From contig JACTMP010000079.1 in assembly GCA_014584575.1 (NCBI GenBank), positions 20,120 to 84,119 on the forward strand: a stretch of DNA of 64,000 nucleotides, in the 5' to 3' direction. The notes beneath the pieces were generated by a model, which saw only the letters and a list, made by a program, of their open reading frames with translations, searched no databases and was not told where the DNA came from. Numbering within the stretch: the stretch's first letter is position 1; each line of letters opens with the position of its first letter. Both the position numbers and the translations under genes were made by a program. Positions 8,545 through 16,743 of the stretch are shown here, in pieces. Source of the DNA: Chloroflexota bacterium. GTDB lineage: Bacteria; Chloroflexota; Anaerolineae; Promineifilales; Promineifilaceae.

Positions 8545-9756
8545 ATGACCCAAGAAGCCTATATTTTCGACGCCATCCGCACGCCACGCGGCAAAGGCAA
8601 AAGTAACGGCAGCCTGTATGAAGTGGCCCCCGTTGACCTGTTGGCCACGCTTATGCGCGAGATGCAGCAGCGGTATGACCTGGACACGTCGCAGGTGGAT
8701 GACATTGTGCTGGGCGTGGTCTCGCCCATTGGCGAGCAGGGGGCGGTCATTCCACGCACGGCCGCCATTTACGCTGGCTGGGATGTAGATACACCCGGTA
8801 TGCAAATTAACCGCTTCTGTGCCTCTGGACTGGAAACGGTGAATATGGCGGCCATGAAGGTGCGCTCTGGTTGGGAGGATCTGGTGGTGGCTGGCGGTGT
8901 GGAGTCCATGAGCCGCATCCCCATGGGGTCAGATGGTGGGGCGTGGATTATGGACCCGGCGGTGAATGCCAAAACCCACTTTGTGCCCCAGGGGATCAGC
9001 GCCGATTTGATTGCCACGATTGAGGGCTACGGCCGTGAAGACATAGACCGTTTCGCCCTGCAATCCCAACAGCGCGCCGCCCACGCCCGCGACAATGGCT
9101 ACTTTGACCGCTCCGTGGTGCCCGTGCACGACCAAAACGGGCTGCTCATCCTGGAAAAAGACGAATACATCCGCCCGGACACCACGATGGAGGGGCTGGG
9201 CAAACTGAACCCGGCCTTTGAAATGATGGGCGAGATGGCCTTTGACGCCGTGGCCATGCAGCGTTACCCGGAGGTGGAACGGATCAACCACGTACATACC
9301 GCCGGGAACTCGTCCGGGATTGTGGATGGGGCCTCACTGGTGTTGATCGGCAGCAAGGAGAAAGGGGAGGCACTGGGACTAAAACCGCGCGCCCGCATCC
9401 GCGCCGGGGCGCAGGTAGGCACGGAACCGACCATCATGCTGGTTGGCCCTGGCCCGGCCACCAAAAAGGCGCTCAAACAGGCGGGCATGTCGGTGCAGGA
9501 TATTGATCTATTTGAAATCAACGAGGCGTTTGCCGTGGTGCCGCTGCGCTACATGCGCGACCTGGGTATTGAGGGGGCGGAAAATGTGAATGTGAACGGC
9601 GGCGCCATTGCCATGGGCCACCCCCTCGGCGCCACCGGGGCCATGCTGCTGGGCACGGTGTTGGATGAGTTAGAGCGGACGGGGATGGGTACGGCCGTGG
9701 TTTCCCTCTGTGTCGGCGGCGGCATGGGCATCGCTACAGTGATTGAGCGGGTGTGA
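8545..9756 (+). CDS. fadA: Acetyl-CoA acyltransferase (thiolase)
   Basis: A 403-residue thiolase, full length. The nucleophilic cysteine is in NRFCASGLE (Cys92); the C-terminal catalytic pair is GHPLGATGA (His359) and SLCVGGGMG (Cys389). DLFEINEAFAVVPL is the conserved NEAF motif. It cleaves 3-ketoacyl-CoA in beta-oxidation or runs the reverse condensation. A FadB-type enzyme lies at 11929 on the same strand, with a small accessory cassette between, so the two were probably once adjacent partners of a fatty-acid oxidation operon. The symbol is by role, not by proven orthology. An AAGGAG site precedes the ATG. Confidence 0.93.
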   Translation: MTQEAYIFDAIRTPRGKGKSNGSLYEVAPVDLLATLMREMQQRYDLDTSQVDDIVLGVVSPIGEQGAVIPRTAAIYAGWDVDTPGMQINRFCASGLETVNMAAMKVRSGWEDLVVAGGVESMSRIPMGSDGGAWIMDPAVNAKTHFVPQGISADLIATIEGYGREDIDRFALQSQQRAAHARDNGYFDRSVVPVHDQNGLLILEKDEYIRPDTTMEGLGKLNPAFEMMGEMAFDAVAMQRYPEVERINHVHTAGNSSGIVDGASLVLIGSKEKGEALGLKPRARIRAGAQVGTEPTIMLVGPGPATKKALKQAGMSVQDIDLFEINEAFAVVPLRYMRDLGIEGAENVNVNGGAIAMGHPLGATGAMLLGTVLDELERTGMGTAVVSLCVGGGMGIATVIERV

Positions 9757-9802
9757 ATGAACCACGGATGAGACGGATGTGGCGGATTGTCACGGATTGG
9801 GA
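9713..9802 (+). repeat. Direct repeat, copy 1 (thiolase 3' end and spacer)
   Basis: The last codons of thiolase plus the following spacer (GAATGAACCACGGATGAGA) recur at 10735-10822 with few changes. Copy 1 is the functional gene end; copy 2 is a fragment. Confidence 0.85.
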
Positions 9803-9810
9803 GGTGAGAT

Positions 9811-10071
9811 ATGAATCTGGCAGAGTTATTACCGGCAGCGCGGCAATTACCGGCAAAGGATAAGTTGCGACTTATTCGCATTTTGGCGGAAGACCTCGAT
9901 GAATCAGAAGATGTTAATCCATTTGAACCGCACAAAGTCTATTACTTACCCACACCTTATGATTTATTCGGAGCAGGCCATCACCTGCAAGAACTCCTGG
10001 ATGGGATTACAGAAGATAATTTGCATCAAGAGGTTGGGGTGGGTACGGCCGTAGGCAACGAAATTTGGTAA
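9811..10071 (+). CDS. Small antitoxin-like protein
   Basis: An 86-residue protein: an N-terminal helical half (LPAARQLPAKDKLRLIRILA) followed by PFEPHKVYYLPTPYDLFGAG. Similar short proteins in cyanobacteria and Chloroflexi are annotated as hypothetical or antitoxin-like and sit next to small toxin or nucleotidyltransferase genes; the gene after it is a nucleotidyltransferase-like protein. The start has a GGAGGTGAG ribosome-binding site. Its last 16 codons are duplicated at 10831-10882. Function is not established. Confidence 0.45.
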   Translation: MNLAELLPAARQLPAKDKLRLIRILAEDLDESEDVNPFEPHKVYYLPTPYDLFGAGHHLQELLDGITEDNLHQEVGVGTAVGNEIW

Positions 10072-10156
10072 AACTGTTGAGAAAATGCTAATGCAAATTG
10101 GTGAAGTGGTACGGAATGGCGTCGTTTTTGACGCTAAAAACTGGCGAGGTTCAGAT

Positions 10157-10732
10157 ATGAATCCAGATTCGCTGCGGGAGACGGTGGAACGATTATTTAT
10201 TTTGCTCGCTGAGCGGCAAATCGCGTATGTGTTGGTGGGCGGCGTGGCGCTGCTGCAATATGTGGAAGGGCGCAATACGCAGGATATTGACCTGATTATG
10301 GCCCTGGCCGAAATAGACCGGCTGCCCGAAATTCAACTCACCAGCCAGGATGCCAACTTTGCCAGAGGTGAATTTGCCGGGCTGCAAATTGACATTCTGC
10401 GGGCGGAAAACCCTCTTTTTGCCAGAGTGAAGCAGGCATACACTACTGTTCAGGACTTTGCCGGGCAACCCATCCCCACAGCCACAGTCGAGGGGTTGAT
10501 CGTGTTGAAACTCTATGCTTTACCGTCGCTGTACCGGCAAGGCAATTTTGCCCGCGTTGGTCTGTATGAAAATGACATTGCCACCCTGTTACACTATCAC
10601 CAGCCGGACATGACCGCGCTGCTCCTGGAGTTATCACCCTACCTCAGCGCCAGCGATAGGCAAGAAGTCCAACAAATCCTGCACGAAATCGAACAACGTC
10701 TCTCCCGTTTCCAAAAAGGAACAGGGCAATAA
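10157..10732 (+). CDS. Nucleotidyltransferase-fold protein (AbiEii/DUF6036-like)
   Basis: About 191 residues from the ATG at 10157, which has GCGAGG seven bases before it; the frame stays open to an ATG at 10085, so a 215-residue form is possible. The core motif is VLVGGVALLQYVEGRNTQDIDLIM: a glycine-rich loop followed by D-x-D, the metal-binding pair of the polymerase-beta fold. The third acidic residue may be in LQIDILRAE. Proteins of this kind act as toxin-side enzymes or housekeeping transferases of unknown substrate. With the small gene before it, it may form a two-gene cassette. Confidence 0.6.
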   Translation: MNPDSLRETVERLFILLAERQIAYVLVGGVALLQYVEGRNTQDIDLIMALAEIDRLPEIQLTSQDANFARGEFAGLQIDILRAENPLFARVKQAYTTVQDFAGQPIPTATVEGLIVLKLYALPSLYRQGNFARVGLYENDIATLLHYHQPDMTALLLELSPYLSASDRQEVQQILHEIEQRLSRFQKGTGQ

Positions 10733-10734
10733 GA

Positions 10735-10882
10735 TCGGCGGCGGCATGGGCATCGCTACGGTCATTGAGCGGGTGTGAATGAACCACGGATGAGATGGAT
10801 TGGACAGATTGTCACGGATACGAAAGAGAATTTGCATCGAGAGGTTGAGGTGGGTACGGCCGTAGGTAACGAAATTTGGTAG
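10735..10882 (+). repeat. Direct repeat, copy 2 (composite)
   Basis: 10735-10822 repeats the thiolase 3' end and spacer; 10831-10882 repeats the 3' end of the small gene at 9811-10071 (TTGCATC-AGAGGTTG-GG, then GGTACGGCCGTAGG and AACGAAATTTGGTA). Neither half contains a complete gene. The two joined pieces look like the scar of a duplication followed by deletion. Confidence 0.8.
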
Positions 10883-10913
10883 AATCTACATACCCCCAAC
10901 AGTTAAATACATC

Positions 10914-11855
10914 ATGCTATCACTAGAGAAAGTACAGCTCGAATTGAAAAGATTGAGTGGTGAACACGACAAATTAGCAATGGCGTCATCCGTCTCCCAG
11001 GCAAAAGACCATATCATTAAGTTACTTGAAATAGAGAAACGCCTGCTTTTGATTGAACAGAAAATAAAAACCGAAATAGATTTGCTAACTGCTCAAGAAA
11101 CAAAGGGGCAAATCTCCATTAGTGGGCTGTTATTCAAAAAGAAGTCCAAACAAGATTCACCTAATCAGCAAAAAAGAGAAGAAAAACTGGCTTCTTGGAA
11201 AGAAGAATTGCTCTTTGCCAATGCTATCCGCTCTGCTGTAGGACAAGTTGCCGTCCCACAGCTGAAACGATTTATTGTTCAGACAGAACAAGAAACCGAG
11301 AAATCTGTTCGCTACCGAGAGTATATCCAGTCAACAGCATGGCGTAAAAAAGCAGAAGAGGCGAAAGCAAGAGCCGGAAATCGTTGCCAGATTTGCAACA
11401 AGTCACGTGCTGAGGTGCAATTGGAGGCCCACCATCGTACCTATGAGCGGTTAGGGAATGAACTTCCCGAAGACATTACCGTTTTGTGTCGCGATTGTCA
11501 CCAATTATACGAAGACAAAAAACAAACTGATCTTTCTGCGAAAGTTTGCAAGAAGTGTGGCAACTCTTTCGTTCCTTTGGATGATTCTCATCAATTTTGC
11601 GCCAATTGTTATGTTGAAGCCAAAAAACAAAAAGACCAAAAAGCAGGTTTCTGCATTCGATGCCAGAAAAAGATAGACCTCAATCCAAGTTCACCATACT
11701 GCTTCTCCTGCTTCAAGGTCTGGGAGAAATATGAAAACAAGACCTATAAAGAGCAAGTTTGTCATACCTGCGGTGAGAAAAACGAATCAACGAAGCTTAA
11801 GCCTGTCTGTTACAAGTGCTACAAGAAGTATAGAACACAGATTTCAAAGATTTAG
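10914..11855 (+). CDS. HNH endonuclease-like protein with zinc ribbons
   Basis: A 313-residue, lysine-rich protein. Residues 1-130 are helical and probably coiled coil. An HNH module follows: CQICNKSRAEVQLEAHHRTYERLG, then TVLCRDCHQLYED, with two Cys pairs framing the HH and final H. After it come three more Cys-x-x-Cys ribbons (CKKCG...CANC, CIRCQ...CFSC, CHTCG...CYKC). The base composition is clearly more A+T-rich than both neighbours and the octamer ACGGCCGT is absent, which suggests recent transfer. Target and role are unknown; a defence or mobile-element origin is possible. Confidence 0.7.
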   Translation: MLSLEKVQLELKRLSGEHDKLAMASSVSQAKDHIIKLLEIEKRLLLIEQKIKTEIDLLTAQETKGQISISGLLFKKKSKQDSPNQQKREEKLASWKEELLFANAIRSAVGQVAVPQLKRFIVQTEQETEKSVRYREYIQSTAWRKKAEEAKARAGNRCQICNKSRAEVQLEAHHRTYERLGNELPEDITVLCRDCHQLYEDKKQTDLSAKVCKKCGNSFVPLDDSHQFCANCYVEAKKQKDQKAGFCIRCQKKIDLNPSSPYCFSCFKVWEKYENKTYKEQVCHTCGEKNESTKLKPVCYKCYKKYRTQISKI

Positions 11856-11899
11856 CGGATAGACGCGGATTTTTATCTTAAAAATCCGCGTCTATCCGC
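11855..11899. terminator. Perfect 20-bp inverted repeat after the HNH gene
   Basis: GCGGATAGACGCGGATTTTT, a 5-base loop, then the exact complement. It begins at the last base of the HNH stop codon and could end that transcript; the T-run within the arm helps. The TCCGCG units continue to 11911 and recur at 30168, 45981 and 49138, so this is also a dispersed repeat. Confidence 0.6.
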
Positions 11900-11928
11900 G
11901 TTAATCCGCGTCCCCATAAAGGTGGAAA

Positions 11929-14049
11929 ATGACCATTCGATACGAAAAAGATGAACAGAACATTGTGACGCTGACGCTGGATATGCCGGGGCGGAATGCG
12001 AATGTGATTAACGAGGCGTTTGGCGCGGCATTGGCGGAAGCGTTGGCGCAGCTGCAAGCCGAAAATGACCTGGCAGGTGTCATTCTGACCTCGGCCAAGA
12101 AGACGTTTATGGCCGGGGCTGACCTGGAAGATGTAGACCTGTTTAGCGATGCGGCCAAAGTGTTTGCGGGCAGCGAGGCGCTCAAGGCGGGCTTCCGGCA
12201 GTTGGAGACGTTGGGTAAACCGGTGGTGGCGGCGTTGAACGGCACGGCCGTCGGCGGTGGTTTTGAACTCGCTCTGGCCTGTCATCACCGGGTCGCGCTG
12301 GATGACCCATCCATCAAGTTTGGCTTCCCGGAGGTCACGCTGGGGCTGCTGCCCGGTGGCGGCGGCGTGGTGCGCCTGACGCGCATGATCGGGCTGCAAA
12401 ATTCCTTCCCGTTTCTGATGGAAGGTAAGCAGGTGAAACCCCAGGAAGCCAAAACCGCCGGTTTAATTGATGATCTGGCAGCCAACCAGGACGAATTGAT
12501 GGCCAAAGCCCGCGCCTGGATTGCCGCCCACCCCAAAGCGCAGCAGCCCTGGGATCAGCCCGGCTACAAAATGCCCGGCGGCAATGCCCAAAATCCGAAA
12601 GTGGTGCAAATGCTGGCGATTGCGCCGGCTATGCTGCGCAAACAGACGTATGGCAACTATCCCGCGCCGGAAGCGATTATGCGCACGGCCGTACTCGGTT
12701 CCACGCTCACCTTTGAAGCCGCCAGCCGGTTGGAATCTCGCGCTTTTGCCGAAGTAGCGACCAGTAAGGTCGCCCGCAACATGACGACCGCCTTCTGGTT
12801 CCAGTTGAACGAGATCAACAAAGGGGCCAGCCGCCCCGATTTGCCGCCCACAGAAACGCACAAAGTGGGCGTGTTAGGCGCGGGCATGATGGGGCACGGC
12901 ATCGCTTACGTCACCGCCTGGGCGGGCATGGCAGTGGTGCTGAAAGACGTAACGCCGGAGAAAGCGGAAGAAGGCAAAGCGAAGATTGCGGCGCTGGCCC
13001 AAAAACGGGTGGGGCGGGGGCAGATGACGGCCGTTGAAAAACAAGCCCTGCTCGACCGCATCCACGCCACCGGGGACGCCGCCGATTTGCAGGGGTGTGA
13101 CCTGGTCATTGAGGCCGTCTTTGAAGACCGGGAACTCAAAGCGCGGGTCACGGCCGAAGCGGAGGCGCAGTTGGCGGAAACGGCCGTGTTCGCCTCCAAC
13201 ACCTCTACATTACCCATCACCGGGTTGGCGGAAAGGTCGGTACGGCCGTCACACTTCATCGGCCTGCACTTCTTCTCCCCCGTCGAGCGCATGAAGCTGG
13301 TGGAAATCATCGTCGGCAAAGAAACGAACGATGAAACGCTGGCTAAAGCGTTTGACTACGTCCTCAAAATTCGCAAAACGCCTATCGTCGTCAATGACAG
13401 CCGGGGCTTTTATACCTCGCGCGTTTTTGGCACCTATGTCAACGAGGGTATGGCGCTGCTGGCCGAAGGGCAGCACCCCCGCGCCATCGAAGCCGCCGGG
13501 TTGCAAGCCGGGATGCCCGTTGGCCCATTGGCCGTCAGCGATGAGGTCAGCCTCAGCCTGATGGTTCATATCCGCCAGCAAACGGCTAAAGACCTGGCCG
13601 CCGAAGGCAAAGAGACCCCGCAGCATCCAGCCTTCGGCGTGGTGGATGCCATGGTAGCCGAAAGTCGCCTGGGCAAAGCACACGGCGCCGGCTTTTACGA
13701 CTATCCACCCGACGGCAAAAAGCTGTTGTGGCCCGGCCTGCGCGACCTCTTCCCACCCAACGGCCAATTGCCTCAAGAAGAAATGATTGAGCGGCTGCTT
13801 TTTGTGCAGGCGCTAGAGACAGTGCGTTGCCTGGAAGAAGGCGTCTTGCGCTCCGTCGCCGACGCCAACATCGGCAGCATCTTTGGTTGGGGGTTTGCCC
13901 CGTTCAAAGGGGGTACACTGCAATACATCAACGATTCTGGCCTGCCCGCCTTCGTCGCCCGCAGCCGGGAATTGGCCGCCCGCTACGGCGACCGCTTTCA
14001 ACCTCCCGCGCTCCTGGTGAAAATGGCAGAACAGGACAACAATTTTTAG
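11929..14049 (+). CDS. fadB: Fatty-acid oxidation bifunctional enzyme (enoyl-CoA hydratase / 3-hydroxyacyl-CoA dehydrogenase)
   Basis: A 706-residue FadB/FadJ-type alpha subunit. Residues about 1-190 are an enoyl-CoA hydratase domain with the oxyanion-hole motifs GADLEDVDLF and GTAVGGGFELALAC; residues about 310-490 form the NAD-binding dehydrogenase domain starting VGVLGAGMMGHGIA, with HFFSPVERMKLVEII (catalytic His); residues about 490-700 are the two C-terminal helical repeats. It hydrates trans-enoyl-CoA and oxidises the 3-hydroxyacyl product for the thiolase at 8545. Symbol by architecture. A 63-residue membrane peptide gene follows 14 bases later. Confidence 0.93.
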   Translation: MTIRYEKDEQNIVTLTLDMPGRNANVINEAFGAALAEALAQLQAENDLAGVILTSAKKTFMAGADLEDVDLFSDAAKVFAGSEALKAGFRQLETLGKPVVAALNGTAVGGGFELALACHHRVALDDPSIKFGFPEVTLGLLPGGGGVVRLTRMIGLQNSFPFLMEGKQVKPQEAKTAGLIDDLAANQDELMAKARAWIAAHPKAQQPWDQPGYKMPGGNAQNPKVVQMLAIAPAMLRKQTYGNYPAPEAIMRTAVLGSTLTFEAASRLESRAFAEVATSKVARNMTTAFWFQLNEINKGASRPDLPPTETHKVGVLGAGMMGHGIAYVTAWAGMAVVLKDVTPEKAEEGKAKIAALAQKRVGRGQMTAVEKQALLDRIHATGDAADLQGCDLVIEAVFEDRELKARVTAEAEAQLAETAVFASNTSTLPITGLAERSVRPSHFIGLHFFSPVERMKLVEIIVGKETNDETLAKAFDYVLKIRKTPIVVNDSRGFYTSRVFGTYVNEGMALLAEGQHPRAIEAAGLQAGMPVGPLAVSDEVSLSLMVHIRQQTAKDLAAEGKETPQHPAFGVVDAMVAESRLGKAHGAGFYDYPPDGKKLLWPGLRDLFPPNGQLPQEEMIERLLFVQALETVRCLEEGVLRSVADANIGSIFGWGFAPFKGGTLQYINDSGLPAFVARSRELAARYGDRFQPPALLVKMAEQDNNF

Positions 14050-14063
14050 AACAAGGAGAAAAC

Positions 14064-14255
14064 ATGACCTTCGCTTTAACAACTGCCGCTTTATCCGAAA
14101 CTGTTTCCGCTGGTTTCACGCCCACCTGGGTCATTTTGATGATTGTGTTGTTGGTAGTGGCCTTGTTTGCCTGGGGGGTGGTCAACTCCTCCGGGGCGAT
14201 GGGCCAGCCCAACAGCGCCGCCAATCAACCAAACCACCACGATGACCACCACTGA
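14064..14255 (+). CDS. Small single-pass membrane protein with histidine-rich tail
   Basis: A 63-residue protein starting 14 bases after the fadB-like stop with a strong AAGGAG site. Residues about 20-43 (WVILMIVLLVVALFAWGVV) form one membrane helix; the tail is polar and ends NHHDDHH, which could bind metal. I do not recognise a family. Its tight coupling to fadB suggests co-translation. It is short enough to be missed by automatic annotation. Confidence 0.65.
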   Translation: MTFALTTAALSETVSAGFTPTWVILMIVLLVVALFAWGVVNSSGAMGQPNSAANQPNHHDDHH

Positions 14256-14256
14256 T

Positions 14257-14341
14257 GGTATTGGGTAATTGGGTAACTGGGTAATTACGCAATTACTCAA
14301 TTACCCAATTCCCCAATTACCTAATCACCCAATCACCTCCC
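14257..14341. repeat. GGTAATT/GGTAACT repeat array with inverted halves
   Basis: TTGGGTAA units are followed by complementary TTACCCAA and TCACCCAA units, forming a large imperfect hairpin between the small membrane protein and the penicillin-acylase gene. It could act as a terminator-like block. Confidence 0.8.
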
Positions 14342-14342
14342 C

Positions 14343-16688
14343 ATGCCCTTTTTTAGCCAACAATGGGGTAAGAAATGGCTGCCGCAGGTGGACGGCCGTG
14401 TCTACCTCCCCTCCCTGCACCACCCCGTTACCATTCGCCGGGATCGGTGGGGCATTCCCCATATCGAAGCACAAAATCGCCACGATTTGCTGCGGGCACA
14501 AGGGTTTGTCCACGCCCAGGAACGTTTCTGGCAAATGGAACTCAACCGGCGAGCGGCAAACGGCGCCCTGTCCGAATTGTTTGGCCGCCTGACGCTGGAT
14601 ACCGACCGGCTGGCGCGCACCCTCGGTTTTGCCCGATTGGCGCGGCAAACATGGGCCGGCCTCCCGCCTGATACACAGCTTGACCTTATTGCCTATGCGC
14701 AAGGGGTGAATGGTTGGCTGGCAACCGGCCCGGCACTGCCCCTTGAATTCAGCCTGATCCGGCATCAGCCCACACCCTGGGAGCCGTTGGATAGTGTGGC
14801 TTACGGCCGTCTGCAAATGTGGGCCCTCACCAACGGCGCATCGGGTGAATTTGTGCAGGCGCAGTTGGCACACGCCCACAGCCCGGAAATGGCCGCCGAT
14901 GTGGGCTTGCGGTATCCGGCAGAAAACCCCACCACCCTACCCCACGGCATTGAGATTGGCGGCCTCAAGCTAGACGGGCTGGTCGGTGTTTGGGCGAACC
15001 CGTTTCAGGGCAAAGGGGCTTTGGACGGACTGGGGCGCGGCAGCAATGGCTGGGTCATTGCCCCGGAGCGCAGCGCCACCGGGCGGGCCATTTTGTGTAA
15101 CGACATGCACCTGCCGGTAGGGTCGCCCTCACTGTGGTATACCATGCACCTGCGCAGCGGCGATGGGTTGCACGTGACCGGTTTTACCCAGCCCGGTCTG
15201 CCCTACGTGCTGGTGGGGCACAACGAGCTGATCGCCTGGGGCGCTACCCTGTCCTACGTAGACGGTGAAGATTTTTTCCTGGAGCGACTGCATCCGCACC
15301 ACCCTGGTTATTACGAGTTCATGGGACAGTGGCAGGCAGCAACCGTGGTGACGGAAGAGATCAAGGTGCGCGGACGGCCGTCGCACCAAGAGACAATCAC
15401 CATCACCCGGCATGGGCCATTAGTGAATGGTGTTCTCGTTGACTACGCGCAGCCGGTGGCGTACTGCTCCACCGCTTTACAGCCGGATGTGGGGCTGGAT
15501 GGCTTCCGGCGGCTGAATGAGGCGCAGGATTGGGGGGAATTTGTCACGGCCGTGTCCCACATTCATTCCCCTTCCCTCAACCTGCTGTACGCCGACCGGC
15601 AGGGCAATATCGGCTACTACGTCTCCGGGCTGGCCCCCGTCCGCGCCAATGGGGATGGCCTGACGCCCGTTCCAGGCTGGACGGGTGCATATGAATGGGA
15701 AGATTATGTGCCCTTTGCCGAGATGCCCCACGCCCTGAACCCGGCGCAAGGCTACATCGTCAGCGCCAACCACCGCATTGTGAACGAAGAGTACCCGCAC
15801 TATCTGGGCAGTGTGTGGCGCAACGGCTACCGCGCCCGGCGCATTGAGGAGATGATCAACAACTGCCCTACCATTTCCCTGGCCGACTGCCGCGCCATGC
15901 ACCTGGACGTGGCCCACATTCCGGGACGTGAGTTGGTGGAATTGTTGACCGGATTGGAAACCAGCAATCCTGAGGCGGCGCTGGCGTTAGGGCTGCTGCG
16001 AGCGTGGGACGGCCGTCTGACCACAGACAGCGTAGGCGGCACAGTGTATGAGGTATTCATTCGCCAGTTGAGTGAAGCACTGCTGACGCCTCATTTTTCA
16101 CAGCCGTTCCAGGAACAACTCCTGGGAAAAGGTGGTCATCCCTTATTGCAACCGGTGAATGATTTCCAGGGGCAATGGCTGGTCTCGTTGCTGCGGATAG
16201 TGGGCGCAGGGGCGGCGCGTTGGGGGGTGAATGAGGCGCTGTTGGTACGGTGTCTGGCGCAGACGACGGCCGTGTTGCGCCAAAAATGTGGGCCAGACCC
16301 GGCAAACTGGCAATGGGGGCGGTTGCACCGGGTGACGTTTGCCCATGCGTTGGGTGTGGTACCGGGGTTGGGGCGACTGTTTAACCAGGGGCCATACCCC
16401 ATTGGCGGCGATGAAAACACGGTGTTGCAAACCGGCATCCGCGCCGATTCGCCCTATGACAACAATGCCATTTCAGTTTCCACGCGGTTGATTGTGGATT
16501 TGGGTGAAGGAATGCCCGCCTGGGGCATTCATCCACCGGGGCAGTCAGGGCATATGGGCAGTCTGCATTATGGCGATTTGATTCAGCCCTGGTTAGATGG
16601 GGAGTATTACCAGATGGCGTGGGATGAGGCGGCAGTCACGGCCGTGACATGCCATGTAGTGGAGCTGCGGCCGACTGGTGGGAATTAG
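14343..16688 (+). CDS. Penicillin acylase family N-terminal-nucleophile hydrolase
   Basis: A 781-residue single-chain precursor. The N-terminal alpha part contains the family motif VTIRRDRWGIPHIEA and AQGFVHAQERFWQME; the autocatalytic site is RGSNGW, making Ser234 the new N-terminal nucleophile of the beta chain after self-cleavage. DMHLPVGSPSLWY and the later SANHRIVNE are also typical. There is no obvious signal peptide, so it may be cytosolic or leave by another route. Family members hydrolyse amides such as beta-lactams, acyl-homoserine lactones or acyl-peptides; substrate cannot be told from sequence. Confidence 0.9.
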   Translation: MPFFSQQWGKKWLPQVDGRVYLPSLHHPVTIRRDRWGIPHIEAQNRHDLLRAQGFVHAQERFWQMELNRRAANGALSELFGRLTLDTDRLARTLGFARLARQTWAGLPPDTQLDLIAYAQGVNGWLATGPALPLEFSLIRHQPTPWEPLDSVAYGRLQMWALTNGASGEFVQAQLAHAHSPEMAADVGLRYPAENPTTLPHGIEIGGLKLDGLVGVWANPFQGKGALDGLGRGSNGWVIAPERSATGRAILCNDMHLPVGSPSLWYTMHLRSGDGLHVTGFTQPGLPYVLVGHNELIAWGATLSYVDGEDFFLERLHPHHPGYYEFMGQWQAATVVTEEIKVRGRPSHQETITITRHGPLVNGVLVDYAQPVAYCSTALQPDVGLDGFRRLNEAQDWGEFVTAVSHIHSPSLNLLYADRQGNIGYYVSGLAPVRANGDGLTPVPGWTGAYEWEDYVPFAEMPHALNPAQGYIVSANHRIVNEEYPHYLGSVWRNGYRARRIEEMINNCPTISLADCRAMHLDVAHIPGRELVELLTGLETSNPEAALALGLLRAWDGRLTTDSVGGTVYEVFIRQLSEALLTPHFSQPFQEQLLGKGGHPLLQPVNDFQGQWLVSLLRIVGAGAARWGVNEALLVRCLAQTTAVLRQKCGPDPANWQWGRLHRVTFAHALGVVPGLGRLFNQGPYPIGGDENTVLQTGIRADSPYDNNAISVSTRLIVDLGEGMPAWGIHPPGQSGHMGSLHYGDLIQPWLDGEYYQMAWDEAAVTAVTCHVVELRPTGGN

Positions 16689-16743
16689 GAGATTGGGAGA
16701 TTAGGAGATTGGGCAATCTCTCAATCTCTCAATCTCTCAATCT
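16687..16743. repeat. GAGATTGG repeat array between convergent genes
   Basis: Units GGAGATTG/GGAGATTA then CAATCTCT repeated. It overlaps the stop region of the penicillin acylase gene and ends in the last codons of the convergent kinase gene, whose final residues (GGGEGD) come partly from it. Confidence 0.75.
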
